A stretch of DNA of 64,000 bases, from NCBI RefSeq assembly GCF_029267215.1, contig NZ_JARIDH010000043.1:1-64000 (forward strand), read 5' to 3'. The notes under the pieces are model-generated. The model was given only the letters and a program-made list of their open reading frames with translations. It did no database searches and had not been told where the DNA came from. A program made the translations under genes and the position numbers. This document shows positions 37,523-47,013 of the stretch, one piece after another. Source of the stretch: Clostridium sp. (lineage in GTDB: Bacteria; Bacillota; Clostridia; Clostridiales; Clostridiaceae). Position 1 is the first letter of the stretch. The number at the start of each line of letters is the position of its first letter.

Positions 37523-38479
37523 GTGTTAGAAACTTTTAAAGAAAAAAGATTGAAAAAGAAATTAGAGCCTAAAGAAGTTCCAAGTAAATTTAATTCTATA
37601 TCAAAGAAAAATAACTTCTTATTAAACGTGTTATTTTCAATATTAGCTTTCTTAGCAATAATGCCATTTATATTTGTTATGGCTATATCATTAACTGATG
37701 AAAAATCATTACAGCTAAATGGATATAGATTTATACCAAAAGAATGGAGCTTGGAAGCTTATAAATATATATTTACAGGTGGTAGTCAGATAATAAAATC
37801 ATATGGTGTAACAATAACAGTAACTATACTTGGTACATTAATTGGATTAGCTATCATGTCAATGTATGGATATGTTTTATCAAGAAAAAGTTTTGCTTAC
37901 AGAAAATTCTTTACAAAATTAATATTTATACCAATGTTATTTTCAGGTGGTATGGTTGCTTCATACTTAGTAGTTACAAAATTTTTAGGATTTAAGAATA
38001 CAATATGGGCATTAATACTTCCAATGTGTGTAAGTTCATTCCATATAATCATACTTAGAACCTTTTTTAAAACATCAGTACCAGATGCCATCATAGAATC
38101 AGCTAAGATAGATGGAGCATCAGAGTTTACATTATTCTTAAGAATAGTATTGCCTATATCTTTACCAGGTATTGCGACTATAGGATTATTCTTAACACTA
38201 GGATATTGGAATGACTGGTTCAATGCTATGTTATATATTGATGAACCAAACTTAATACCTTTACAATATTTATTAATTAGATTAGAAAACTCAATGGAGT
38301 TTTTAGCAAACAATGCAACTCAACTTGGAGCCAATGCAATTGAAGCTACTAAAAACATGCCAAAAGATACTGCGAAGATGGCAATAGTTGTTATTTCAAC
38401 TCTACCAATAATATTTGCTTATCCATTCTTCCAAAGATACTTTGTAAATGGATTAACAATTGGAGCAGTTAAAGAGTAA
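37523..38479 (+). CDS. CUT1 sugar ABC transporter permease (YtcP/MalG-like)
   Basis: A 318-aa partner permease with about six helices. The EAA loop is IIESAKIDGASEFTLFLRIVLPISLP (about 190-215). It starts at GTG 37523 after AAAAAGGTGG; no ATG fits the frame. The C-terminus (FPFFQRYFVNGLTIGAVKE equivalent) is the common ending of YtcP-type permeases. A palindromic repeat separates it from the mannosidase gene. Confidence 0.93.
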   Translation: MLETFKEKRLKKKLEPKEVPSKFNSISKKNNFLLNVLFSILAFLAIMPFIFVMAISLTDEKSLQLNGYRFIPKEWSLEAYKYIFTGGSQIIKSYGVTITVTILGTLIGLAIMSMYGYVLSRKSFAYRKFFTKLIFIPMLFSGGMVASYLVVTKFLGFKNTIWALILPMCVSSFHIIILRTFFKTSVPDAIIESAKIDGASEFTLFLRIVLPISLPGIATIGLFLTLGYWNDWFNAMLYIDEPNLIPLQYLLIRLENSMEFLANNATQLGANAIEATKNMPKDTAKMAIVVISTLPIIFAYPFFQRYFVNGLTIGAVKE

Positions 38480-38498
38480 TAAAATAGAGTGATATTTT

Positions 38499-38614
38499 AA
38501 AAGGTCTGTGTCAAAGGCACTTAAATAAAACTTATAAATATATTTTGAGTATTACTGAATTTTACTAAGAATTTATAAGTTTTATTATTTAAGCTTGTGA
38601 TACAGTCCTTTTTT
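38499..38614. repeat. Palindromic repeat family 2, short copy, possible terminator
   Basis: About 116 bp forming a long imperfect hairpin: AAAAGGTCTGTGTCA and TGATACAGTCCTTTTTT are the outer arms, with TAAAACTTATAAAT and TTTATAAGTTTTATTA inside. The arms resemble the right arm of the 19.7-kb copy. As it ends in a T run just after the permease stop, it may act as a terminator or attenuator inside the locus. Confidence 0.7.
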
Positions 38615-38653
38615 AGAGATAGAAAGCGATTAAAGAATTAAAAGAAGGAGAAA

Positions 38654-41600
38654 ATGATTATGAGATTTATATCAGAAAGAATAAGAAAAACTTATGAAGA
38701 AATAGGAAAATATGTTTATTCTAAAACATTAAATATAGATAATTATAAATTTATTTCAGGAAAATATGATAATATTGATGAAATAAAAAATGCACCTGAA
38801 AATGGATGGAGAGATTTTAAAACAGGAGATCTTTGGGGAGAAGAGAGTCATGGATGGTTTAAGACTAGTGTAACAATTCCAGAGAATTTTGAGGGAGAAA
38901 CAGTTGCATTAAGTTTTCACACTTTTTTAGGAGATTGGGACAACACAACAAACCCACAATTTATTCTTTATATAAATGGAGAGCATATACAAGGGTTAGA
39001 TGTAAATCACAAAGAAACCATATTAACTCACAATGCAAAGGCTGGAGAGGTTTATAATATAGATTTACATGCTCATATTGGAAGAATAGAAGGAAAAAAA
39101 TCTACTTTACATGGTAAATTAGTAGTTATAGATGAAGAAGCTAGAAAATTATACTTTAACTTAAGTGTTCCTCACATAGTAGCAACTAAGTTACATAAAG
39201 AAGATAAAAGAAGAATAGATATGTTAAATGTGTTAAATGACACAATTAACTTAATAGATTTAAGAAGACCTTTTACTAAAGAATATCATGAAAGTTTAAA
39301 GGTGGCTAATAAATATATAGAAGATAATTTCTATAATAAGATGTGTGGTCATGAAGATATGGTGGCAACTTGTGTTGGACATACTCATATAGATGTTGCT
39401 TGGCTTTGGACAGTAGCACAGACTAGAGAGAAAGTTGCAAGAAGTTTTTCAACAGTATTAAAACTTATGGAAGAGTATCCAGAATATATTTTCATGTCAT
39501 CTCAACCACAGCTTTATAAATTTTTAAAAGAAGACCATCCAAAGGTTTATGAAAAGGTTAAAGAAAAGGTTAAAGAAGGTGTTTGGGAACCAGAGGGAGC
39601 TATGTGGCTTGAGGCTGATTGTAACGTAACTTCAGGAGAATCTTTAATAAGACAGATTTTACATGGAAAAAGATTTTTTAAAGAAGAATTCAATGTTGAT
39701 AATGAAATACTTTGGCTTCCAGATGTTTTTGGATATTCAGCAGCACTTCCTCAAATATTAAAGAAATCAGATGTTAATTACTTTATGACAACTAAGATTT
39801 CTTGGAACCAGTTTAATAAAATGCCTTATGATACATTTATGTGGAAAGGAATAGATGGAACAGAGATTTTAACACACTTTATAACAACAACTTACCCAGA
39901 CCAAGATCCATTTAAAGAAACAATGACAACTTATTGTGGTAATATTCACCCAGGGTCAATAATGGGAGCATGGAATAGATATCAACAAAAGGATATAAAT
40001 AATGATGTTTTAGTTGCTTTTGGATTTGGTGATGGTGGTGGTGGTGCTACCTATGAAATGCTTGAAAATAGTAAAAGACTTTCAAAAGGAATACCAGGGG
40101 CACCAAAGGTTAAGATAGGCAAGGCTAAGGATTATTTTAAAAAGTTAGAAGAAACAGTTGAAGGTAATAGAAAACTTCCTAAGTGGGTTGGAGAATTATA
40201 TCTTGAGTATCATAGAGGAACTTATACTTCCATGGGAAGAAATAAGAGAGATAATAGAATTTGTGAAAATTTATATACTTCAGCAGAAAAATTTAATTCT
40301 ATGGCTATGTGTTTAGGAAAAAATTACCCACTTTCTGATTTAAATAAGGCTTGGGAAACAATACTTTTAAATCAATTTCATGATATTTTACCTGGTTCAT
40401 CAATTAAAGAGGTTTATGATGTAACAGAAAAAGAATATAAAGAATTAATTGAAAAAGGAAATGGATTTTTAGATTCAGCACTTGAAAAAATAACATCAGA
40501 GATAGACTTAAAAGAAAGAAGTGTAGTAGTATTTAATTCACTAGGATTTGAGAGAGATGATATTGCAACTTTTGAGGTGCCAGAAGATATAGAAAATCCT
40601 GCTGTTTTAGATGGAGAAGAGGAGATTATCTGCCAAAGAATTGAGGATGGAAAAAAAGCTATATTCTTTGCTAAGGGAGTACCTGCTAATGGATACAAAA
40701 GCTTCAATATAATAGAATCAACTAATATAAAAGATTTTGAAAATGTTTTATTAAGCCAAAGAGAAGGAGAAAATGACTTTATAAGAATTAAGTTTGATGA
40801 AAATGGAAATATATCTTCTTTATATGATAAGAGAGCTAATAGGGAAGTATTAAAAGTGGGTTATTTAGGAAATAGACTTGAAGCCTTTGAAGATAAACCT
40901 ATGGAATACAGTAATTGGGATATAGATATTTACTATAAAGAGAAAATGTGGAACATTGATAAGTTAGAAAGTATTGAAGTTGTAGAAGAAGGACCAGTAA
41001 GAAGTACACTAAGAATAGAAAGAAAGTTTTTAGAGTCTAAGATTATTCAAAATATTTATATTTATAAAGATTTAGAAAGAATAGATTTTAATTCATATGT
41101 TGATTGGAAAGAGCATGAAATATTATTAAAAACTTCATTCCCAGTGGAATTAAATACAACGGAGGCAACTTATGAAATTCAATATGGAAATGTTAAGAGA
41201 CCAACTCATAGTAATACATCATGGGATGAGGCTAGATTTGAAGTTTGTGGCCAAAAATGGGCTGACCTTTCAGAGGGGGATTATGGAGTTTCATTATTAA
41301 ATAATTGTAAGTATGGACATGATATTCAAAATGGAGATATGAGACTTACTTTAATTAAATCAGGAACTCATCCTTTTGAAGAAACAGATCAAGAAGAACA
41401 TTTCTTCACATATTCAATATACCCACATATGGGAACTTGGAAAGAGGGGAATACAGTTCAAAAAGCTTATGCACTTAACCAACCATTCTTTACTAAGGTA
41501 TGTAAAGAAAATAAAGGAAAATTATCTAATACTTTAGGATTAGCTAAGGTTAATAGTGATAATGTGATTATTGAAGTTATTAAGAAAGCTGAAGATACAG

Positions 41601-41797
41601 ACCATTTAATAGTTAGAATGTATGAATGTCATAATAGTAGAAGTAAAACTTCCTTAGAATTTTCAAGAGAAATAGAAGAGGCCTTTGAATGTAACCTAAT
41701 GGAAAGAAATTTATGTGAGGCAGAAATAAAAGAAAATAAAATAAGTTTTACCATAAAACCATTTGAGATAAAAACATTTAAAGTTAAATTAAAATAA
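38654..41797 (+). CDS. GH38 alpha-mannosidase
   Basis: A 1047-aa cytoplasmic exo-enzyme (no signal peptide) releasing alpha-linked mannose. The zinc/substrate motif HTHIDVAWLW gives His243, His245 and Asp247; the catalytic nucleophile is Asp322 in MWLEADCNVTSGESL; LLNQFHDILPGSSI lies near 580. A beta-rich C-terminal half completes the family layout. AAGAAGGAGA precedes ATG 38654. Its place between the permeases and the binding protein points to imported high-mannose or other alpha-mannosyl glycans as substrate. Confidence 0.94.
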   Translation: MIMRFISERIRKTYEEIGKYVYSKTLNIDNYKFISGKYDNIDEIKNAPENGWRDFKTGDLWGEESHGWFKTSVTIPENFEGETVALSFHTFLGDWDNTTNPQFILYINGEHIQGLDVNHKETILTHNAKAGEVYNIDLHAHIGRIEGKKSTLHGKLVVIDEEARKLYFNLSVPHIVATKLHKEDKRRIDMLNVLNDTINLIDLRRPFTKEYHESLKVANKYIEDNFYNKMCGHEDMVATCVGHTHIDVAWLWTVAQTREKVARSFSTVLKLMEEYPEYIFMSSQPQLYKFLKEDHPKVYEKVKEKVKEGVWEPEGAMWLEADCNVTSGESLIRQILHGKRFFKEEFNVDNEILWLPDVFGYSAALPQILKKSDVNYFMTTKISWNQFNKMPYDTFMWKGIDGTEILTHFITTTYPDQDPFKETMTTYCGNIHPGSIMGAWNRYQQKDINNDVLVAFGFGDGGGGATYEMLENSKRLSKGIPGAPKVKIGKAKDYFKKLEETVEGNRKLPKWVGELYLEYHRGTYTSMGRNKRDNRICENLYTSAEKFNSMAMCLGKNYPLSDLNKAWETILLNQFHDILPGSSIKEVYDVTEKEYKELIEKGNGFLDSALEKITSEIDLKERSVVVFNSLGFERDDIATFEVPEDIENPAVLDGEEEIICQRIEDGKKAIFFAKGVPANGYKSFNIIESTNIKDFENVLLSQREGENDFIRIKFDENGNISSLYDKRANREVLKVGYLGNRLEAFEDKPMEYSNWDIDIYYKEKMWNIDKLESIEVVEEGPVRSTLRIERKFLESKIIQNIYIYKDLERIDFNSYVDWKEHEILLKTSFPVELNTTEATYEIQYGNVKRPTHSNTSWDEARFEVCGQKWADLSEGDYGVSLLNNCKYGHDIQNGDMRLTLIKSGTHPFEETDQEEHFFTYSIYPHMGTWKEGNTVQKAYALNQPFFTKVCKENKGKLSNTLGLAKVNSDNVIIEVIKKAEDTDHLIVRMYECHNSRSKTSLEFSREIEEAFECNLMERNLCEAEIKENKISFTIKPFEIKTFKVKLK

Positions 41798-41832
41798 TAT
41801 ATGCAATGCTCTTGAAATGCAAAAAAAAGTTA

Positions 41833-41865
41833 AAAAAACATGAGGATTTCCTCGTGTTTTTTATT
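41833..41865 (+). terminator. Terminator after alpha-mannosidase
   Basis: AAAACATGAGGA pairs with TCCTCGTGTTTT (one G-T) around TT, followed by a T run. Confidence 0.85.
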
Positions 41866-42002
41866 TTTATATTAAATATTAAAATAACTAGTTAAAAGAT
41901 TTTTAAAATAAATATTATTATAAAAATTTATATGTAGAGAATATCAAATAAATATGGAAAATATCCACTATAAAAAAGATTTTATAGAATTTATAATAAA
42001 AA

Positions 42003-42016
42003 TGTAAACGATATTA
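42003..42016 (+). promoter_or_regulatory. Possible cre site upstream of binding-protein gene
   Basis: TGTAAACGATATTA matches the cre consensus at 12 of 14 positions, 42 bases before the start of the solute-binding lipoprotein. It is weaker than the site before the permeases. Confidence 0.4.
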
Positions 42017-42057
42017 AGGGATTAAAAACGAAGGTTTAAAATGGAGGGAAAAACAAT

Positions 42058-43506
42058 ATGTTAAAATTTAAAAAACTATTATTGTTAGCAACATGTTCAA
42101 TGCTAACAACTTCAATTGCTTTAACTGGTTGTGGGTCAGAGAAAAGTGCATCTGCTAATGAAGGGGAAACAGTAAAATTAACTTGGTATACAATTGGACA
42201 GACACCAAAGGATTTAGAGCTTGTAGAAGATAAAGCAAATGAATATTTAAAAGAAAAAATAAATGCAACAATTGATATGAAATTCATAGACTATGGTGAA
42301 TATACTCAGAAAATGGGAGTTATCATAAATTCAGGAGAATCTTATGATTTAGCATTCACTTGTTCATGGGCTAATCCATATTTAGAAAATGCAAGAAAAG
42401 GGGCTTTCTTAGAAATAGATGATTTAATAGAGTCAAAAGGACAAGATATGAAAAAAGTAATAGATCAAAGATTTTGGGATGGTGCCAAAATAGATGGTAA
42501 AACATATGCAGTTCCAAATCAAAAAGAAATTGGAGTTGCTCCTATGTGGGTATTCACTAAAGAATATGTGGATAAGTACAATATACCTTATGAAGAAATC
42601 CACAGCTTAAAAGATTTAGAGCCATGGTTAAAAGTTATAAAAGAAAAGGAACCAGATGTTACTCCTTTATACATAACAAAAGGTTTCTCAGCACCAGCTT
42701 ACTTTGATCAATTAGTTGATCCATTGGGAGTTGAATATGATGATGAAAACTTAACAATAAAAAATATGTTTGAAACAGATAAAATGAAAGAAGAGTTAAA
42801 TACTCTACAAGATTTTTATAATAAAGGATATATAAACAAAGACGCAGCCACAGCTAAAGATGATAAATCAGTTAAGAGATTAGTAACTAAAGCTGATGGA
42901 CAACCTTATGCTGATGGTTTATGGTCAAAAGATTTAGGATATGATGTAGTTTCATCACCAATAATGAAAACTCATATTACTAATGGTTCAACTACAGGTT
43001 CTATGATAGCTATTTCTAAAACTTCAGAAAATCCAGAGAAAGCTATGGAGTTTTTAAATTTATTAAATACTGACGTATATTTAAGAAACTTACTTAACTA
43101 TGGTATAGAAGGTACTCACTATGAAAAAACTGGAGATACTCAAATTAAGTTAACTTCAAAAGCTAAAGATTACTCAGTTGGATACTATACTTTAGGTAAC
43201 TTATTCCTTACTTATACTTTAGACACTGAGCCAGTTGATAAGTGGAAAGAATTCGAAGCATTTAATAATGATTCAGTTCAATCACCAGCTTTAGGATTTA
43301 AATTTAATACTGAAAAAGTGAGTAGCCAAATAGCTGCAATAAATAACGTTCTTGAAGAATTTAAATCTGCAATTTATAGCGGATCAGTTAATGAGAGCGA
43401 ATACTTAGATAAAATGAACAAAAAGTTAAAAGAAGTTGGATTAGATGATGTTCAAAAAGAAATGCAAAGTCAAATAGACGATTGGAAAGCTGAAAATAAA
43501 AAATAA
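42058..43506 (+). CDS. Solute-binding lipoprotein of the CUT1 sugar transporter
   Basis: A 482-aa extracellular binding protein of family 1. The lipoprotein signal ends LTGC (Cys25). The body has two-lobe binding-protein features (VKLTWYTIGQTPKDLELVEDKANEYLKEK; SYDLAFTCSWANPY; a late ISKTSENPEKAMEFLNLL motif). It is the LplA/YtcQ type normally paired with LplB-YtcP permeases, which lie 4-5 kb upstream with the mannosidase in between. ATGGAGGGAAAAA precedes the ATG. It has its own terminator. Confidence 0.92.
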   Translation: MLKFKKLLLLATCSMLTTSIALTGCGSEKSASANEGETVKLTWYTIGQTPKDLELVEDKANEYLKEKINATIDMKFIDYGEYTQKMGVIINSGESYDLAFTCSWANPYLENARKGAFLEIDDLIESKGQDMKKVIDQRFWDGAKIDGKTYAVPNQKEIGVAPMWVFTKEYVDKYNIPYEEIHSLKDLEPWLKVIKEKEPDVTPLYITKGFSAPAYFDQLVDPLGVEYDDENLTIKNMFETDKMKEELNTLQDFYNKGYINKDAATAKDDKSVKRLVTKADGQPYADGLWSKDLGYDVVSSPIMKTHITNGSTTGSMIAISKTSENPEKAMEFLNLLNTDVYLRNLLNYGIEGTHYEKTGDTQIKLTSKAKDYSVGYYTLGNLFLTYTLDTEPVDKWKEFEAFNNDSVQSPALGFKFNTEKVSSQIAAINNVLEEFKSAIYSGSVNESEYLDKMNKKLKEVGLDDVQKEMQSQIDDWKAENKK

Positions 43507-43523
43507 TTAGTTAAATAATTTAG

Positions 43524-43557
43524 TAAACTCTATGCAAAAGCATAGAGTTTACTTTTA
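43524..43557 (+). terminator. Terminator after solute-binding protein gene
   Basis: A perfect 12-bp stem TAAACTCTATGC/GCATAGAGTTTA with AAAA loop, followed by CTTTTAT, a modest T run. Confidence 0.75.
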
Positions 43558-43566
43558 TAAAATTTA

Positions 43567-43798
43567 GGCTCTGTTTTAATACAGTATTGATTTTTAGACA
43601 TTCCTTAAGACCTACTTAATTTTGCAGAGAGTTTCTATTGAATATTCCAGAATAATAGCTAAAGCGAAGAAACTCCCATAGGTCAAACAACTTCGCTTTT
43701 TAACGCTATTATTCTTCCATATTCAATGAAACTCTAAACTGCTTATTAAGATGGTCTTACATTCATATCTAAAATCAATACTAGCTTAAAATATAGCC
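43567..43798. repeat. Palindromic repeat family 1, long copy A
   Basis: A 232-bp near-complete palindrome. The left end GGCTCTGTTTTA...GTATTGATTTTTAG mirrors the right end; mid-arms share GAGTTTC-TTGAATAT and AGAATAATAGC. The apex contains an inner hairpin with GCGAAG/CTTCGC. It is almost the same sequence as the copy at 61990-62220, so the two are related by recent spread or conversion. It lies between two genes of the same glycan locus, directly after a terminator. Confidence 0.9.
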
Positions 43799-43860
43799 GA
43801 AAATCAAAATAAATTAAAGGAGTAAAAAGATTTAAAAATATAAGTAGGAGGTATTATTAA

Positions 43861-44754
43861 ATGAAAAAATATGTTGCCATTGATATTGGAGGTTCAAGCA
43901 TAAAACATGCTCTTATGACTGAAAATGGAGATATACTGGAAAAAGGAAGTATAAAAACAGAGGGAAATGATATAAATTTATTCATAGAATCAATAGGAAA
44001 AGTTGTTGATTCATATAAAGAAAATAATGAGGTTAATGGATTAGCTTGTAGTTCACCAGGGGCTGTAGATGTCTACACGGGATTTGTAGGTGGTGGAAGT
44101 GCAGTAGATTGTATTCATGGTCCTAATATAAAAGAACTTTTAGAAAATAGAACTGGATTAAAGGTTTCAATAGAAAATGATGCAAATTGTGCAGGATTAG
44201 CTGAAGGATGGATTGGGGCTACTAAAGGAATAAAAAATTATGCCTGTGTTGTAGTTGGAACAGGTATAGGTGGATGTATTGTTATTAATGGAGAAATATT
44301 AAGAGGAAAACATCTTCATGGAGGAGAGTTTGGTTATATGTTTACTAGAGATAGTAAATCTAAAATAGATAATAATTGGAGTGAGGTTGCATCTACAAAT
44401 GCTTTAGTTAATAGAGTTTCTAAGCTTAAGGGGATAGATAAGTCAAAACTTGATGGAAAGAAAGTATTTGAACTAGCTGAATCAGGAGATGAGGAAATAA
44501 AATTAGAAATAGATTCATGGTATATGGATTTAGCAAGAGGAATTTACAACATTCAATATATTGTAGACCCAGAAAAAATAGTATTAGGTGGAGCTATAAG
44601 TAATAGAGAAGGATTTGAGGATAAAATAAATGAAAAGCTTGCTTTATTAAAAGGGGGCCTGGCAACCTTAGATATTAAAGTTGAAAAATGTAAGTTTGAA
44701 AATGATTCGAATTTAATAGGTGCATTATATCATTTTCTTTATGTGAGTAAATAA
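43861..44754 (+). CDS. ROK-family sugar kinase
   Basis: A 297-aa ROK protein with the ATP-binding start AIDIGGSSIKHALM, SSPGAVD, and ENDANCAGLAEGW followed by VVGTGIGGCIV. The catalytic Asp is in ENDAN. The zinc motif (CGxxGCxE) of most ROK kinases is absent; GGEFGYMF leads straight into DSKSKIDNNW. It probably phosphorylates a hexose set free by the neighbouring mannosidase or alpha-glucosidase; glucose, mannose and N-acetylmannosamine cannot be told apart. AGTAGGAGG precedes the ATG; the GH31 gene follows after 18 bases. Confidence 0.85.
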   Translation: MKKYVAIDIGGSSIKHALMTENGDILEKGSIKTEGNDINLFIESIGKVVDSYKENNEVNGLACSSPGAVDVYTGFVGGGSAVDCIHGPNIKELLENRTGLKVSIENDANCAGLAEGWIGATKGIKNYACVVVGTGIGGCIVINGEILRGKHLHGGEFGYMFTRDSKSKIDNNWSEVASTNALVNRVSKLKGIDKSKLDGKKVFELAESGDEEIKLEIDSWYMDLARGIYNIQYIVDPEKIVLGGAISNREGFEDKINEKLALLKGGLATLDIKVEKCKFENDSNLIGALYHFLYVSK

Positions 44755-44772
44755 TATTAGGGAGATGTTTAT

Positions 44773-47013
44773 ATGAATCAATTAAATTATAGGGAGAATT
44801 TGAATAAAAAATTCAAAGATTATAGAGGTGGTCTTAGAGTTTTTGAAAATTTTAAGGTTAATGAAAATAATGTAGAAGTTAATTTTGAGGGGTTAAAGAT
44901 AAGTTTAACCATATTAGAAAATGATATTGTTAAAGTTTTTATTGGAGATAAGTATGAGGAAAGTATTCCTACTAATGGAGTTGTTAATTTATTAGGAAAA
45001 GGTTCTTTTGAAGTATTAGAAAAAGAGGATTTCTTGGTGATAAGTGGAAATAAGGTTAAAACTTATATAAATAAGAATACAACTGAGATATCATTTAGAG
45101 ATTTTGAAGGTAACATAATTTGTGAAGATTTTCAGCCAAGTTTTAAGGATGAAGAGGGGCATATTTATATATCAAAAGTTAATGATTGTTTATCTTATTA
45201 TGGCTTAGGAGAAAAAGGGGGCTCTTTAAATAAAAAAGGGTGTTATACAGAAAACTTTAATACTGATGATCCAGAAACAGATGAGGAATCCTTAACTTAT
45301 TATAAAACAATTCCTTTTTATGTAGGTTTAAAAAATGAAGGGACTTATGGAATATTCTTTGATAATAGTTTTAGAAGTTATTTTGATATGGGGAAAGAAA
45401 GAGAAGATAGAATATTCTTTGGTGCTATAGGTGGACAAATTCAATATTATTTTATACCAGGAGAAAATATTAAGGATGTAGTTAGAAATTATACTGCATT
45501 AACAGGAAGAATGGAAATGCCACCTCTTTGGAGTTTAGGATATCAACAATGTAGGTTTAGTTATTTTAGTCAAGAAGAAGTTAGGGAGTTAGTAAAAACT
45601 TTTGAAGAAAAAGAAATTCCATTAGATGTTGTTTATTTAGATATAGATTATATGGATGGATTTAGAGTAATGACATTTAAAACTCCAAATTTTGATGATG
45701 CAAAGGGACTTATAAATAACTTAAAGGATAAGGGGATAAGAACTATCACAATTTTAGATCCAGGAGTTAAGGTTGATGAAGAGTATGGGGTTTATAGAAG
45801 AGGAAGAGAAGGAAACCACTTTACAAAGAAATTAGATGGAGAGATTTTTATTGGTGCAGTATGGCCAGGAGATAGTGCATTTCCTGATTTTTCAAACAAA
45901 GATTGTAGAAAATGGTGGAAAGATGAGCTTAAGAAATTTATAGCAGAGTATGATATAGATGGAATATGGAATGATATGAATGAACCATGTGTATTTAATA
46001 ATGATCACAAAACAATGTTAGAAACTTGTCTTCACAATAGTGATTATGGTGTCATAAATCATAAGGAATTCCATAATAGATATGGTTTTGAAATGAGTAG
46101 ATGTTCAAAGGAAGCTCAAGAAGAATTACATCCAAATGAGAGAGGATTCTCTATGACAAGAGCTACCTATGCTGGTGGACAAAGATACTCTTCAGTTTGG
46201 ACTGGAGATAACATGAGTATGTGGAGTCAAATTAGGATGTCAATTTCAATGAATTCTAATTTAGGAATAAGTGGATTCTCTTTTGTTGGAAATGATGTTT
46301 CAGGATTTGGACTAGATTCTACAGAAGAATTATTCATAAGATGGATGGAAATGGGACCATTTATTCCTATATTCAGAAATCACTCAAATATGTACACTAG
46401 AAGACAGGAACCATGGGCTTTTGGACAGAGAGCAGAGAAAATAGCTAAGAAATCAATTGAATTAAGATATGAGCTTCTTCCATATATATATGATTTATAT
46501 TATATTTCTCATAAAGAAGGAATTCCAGTATTTAGACCAATGGTTATGGAATATGAGAATGATATGAATGTATTAAATCTTAGAGAACAATTTATGTTTG
46601 GAGAAAATATGCTTGTTGCTCCAGTTTTATATGAAGGAGAGAGAAAGAAGAGAATATATCTTCCAAAAGGAGTTTGGTTTAATTACTTCACTAAGGAAAA
46701 GTTTGAAGGAGGAAAGTGGCAGAGTATTTCTTGTGAATTAGATGAAATTATTGTTTTAGTTAAAGAAGGAGCCATAATACCTACTTATAATAAGAAGTTT
46801 AAAAATGTGGAACAAAGACCAAAGGAAATACTTTTAAAAGTATTTGGAGTTAATGCTTCAGGATTTCATTATAATGATGATGGGCGTACAATGGAGTATT
46901 TAAAAGGCAAATACAACTATGTAGACATAATGGTTAAAGATTCAAATTTAGTTTTAGATTATGTAAATAAAGGTTTTGAAGAAGAGGTAATAAACTTTGA
47001 GATTATCAATTGA
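44773..47013 (+). CDS. GH31 alpha-glycosidase
   Basis: A 746-aa cytoplasmic enzyme (no signal peptide). The catalytic nucleophile is Asp401 in GIWNDMNEP and the acid/base Asp479 in WTGDNMSMW. The region before it, WSLGYQQCRFSYFSQEEV and DVVYLDIDYMDGFRVMTF, is typical for family 31, and a beta domain ends the protein. It would remove alpha-glucose (or alpha-xylose) units; next to an alpha-mannosidase this suits glucosylated high-mannose glycans, which is inference. It closes the glycan operon. Confidence 0.92.
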   Translation: MNQLNYRENLNKKFKDYRGGLRVFENFKVNENNVEVNFEGLKISLTILENDIVKVFIGDKYEESIPTNGVVNLLGKGSFEVLEKEDFLVISGNKVKTYINKNTTEISFRDFEGNIICEDFQPSFKDEEGHIYISKVNDCLSYYGLGEKGGSLNKKGCYTENFNTDDPETDEESLTYYKTIPFYVGLKNEGTYGIFFDNSFRSYFDMGKEREDRIFFGAIGGQIQYYFIPGENIKDVVRNYTALTGRMEMPPLWSLGYQQCRFSYFSQEEVRELVKTFEEKEIPLDVVYLDIDYMDGFRVMTFKTPNFDDAKGLINNLKDKGIRTITILDPGVKVDEEYGVYRRGREGNHFTKKLDGEIFIGAVWPGDSAFPDFSNKDCRKWWKDELKKFIAEYDIDGIWNDMNEPCVFNNDHKTMLETCLHNSDYGVINHKEFHNRYGFEMSRCSKEAQEELHPNERGFSMTRATYAGGQRYSSVWTGDNMSMWSQIRMSISMNSNLGISGFSFVGNDVSGFGLDSTEELFIRWMEMGPFIPIFRNHSNMYTRRQEPWAFGQRAEKIAKKSIELRYELLPYIYDLYYISHKEGIPVFRPMVMEYENDMNVLNLREQFMFGENMLVAPVLYEGERKKRIYLPKGVWFNYFTKEKFEGGKWQSISCELDEIIVLVKEGAIIPTYNKKFKNVEQRPKEILLKVFGVNASGFHYNDDGRTMEYLKGKYNYVDIMVKDSNLVLDYVNKGFEEEVINFEIIN

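Noticed and set aside
37897..38313. 138-codon minus-strand frame inside the second permease gene
   Set aside because: Antisense to conserved permease helices; no ribosome site and no family resemblance.
38619..38640. cre site before the alpha-mannosidase
   Set aside because: AGAAAGCGATTAAA matches only about 11 of 14 consensus positions and misses key bases.
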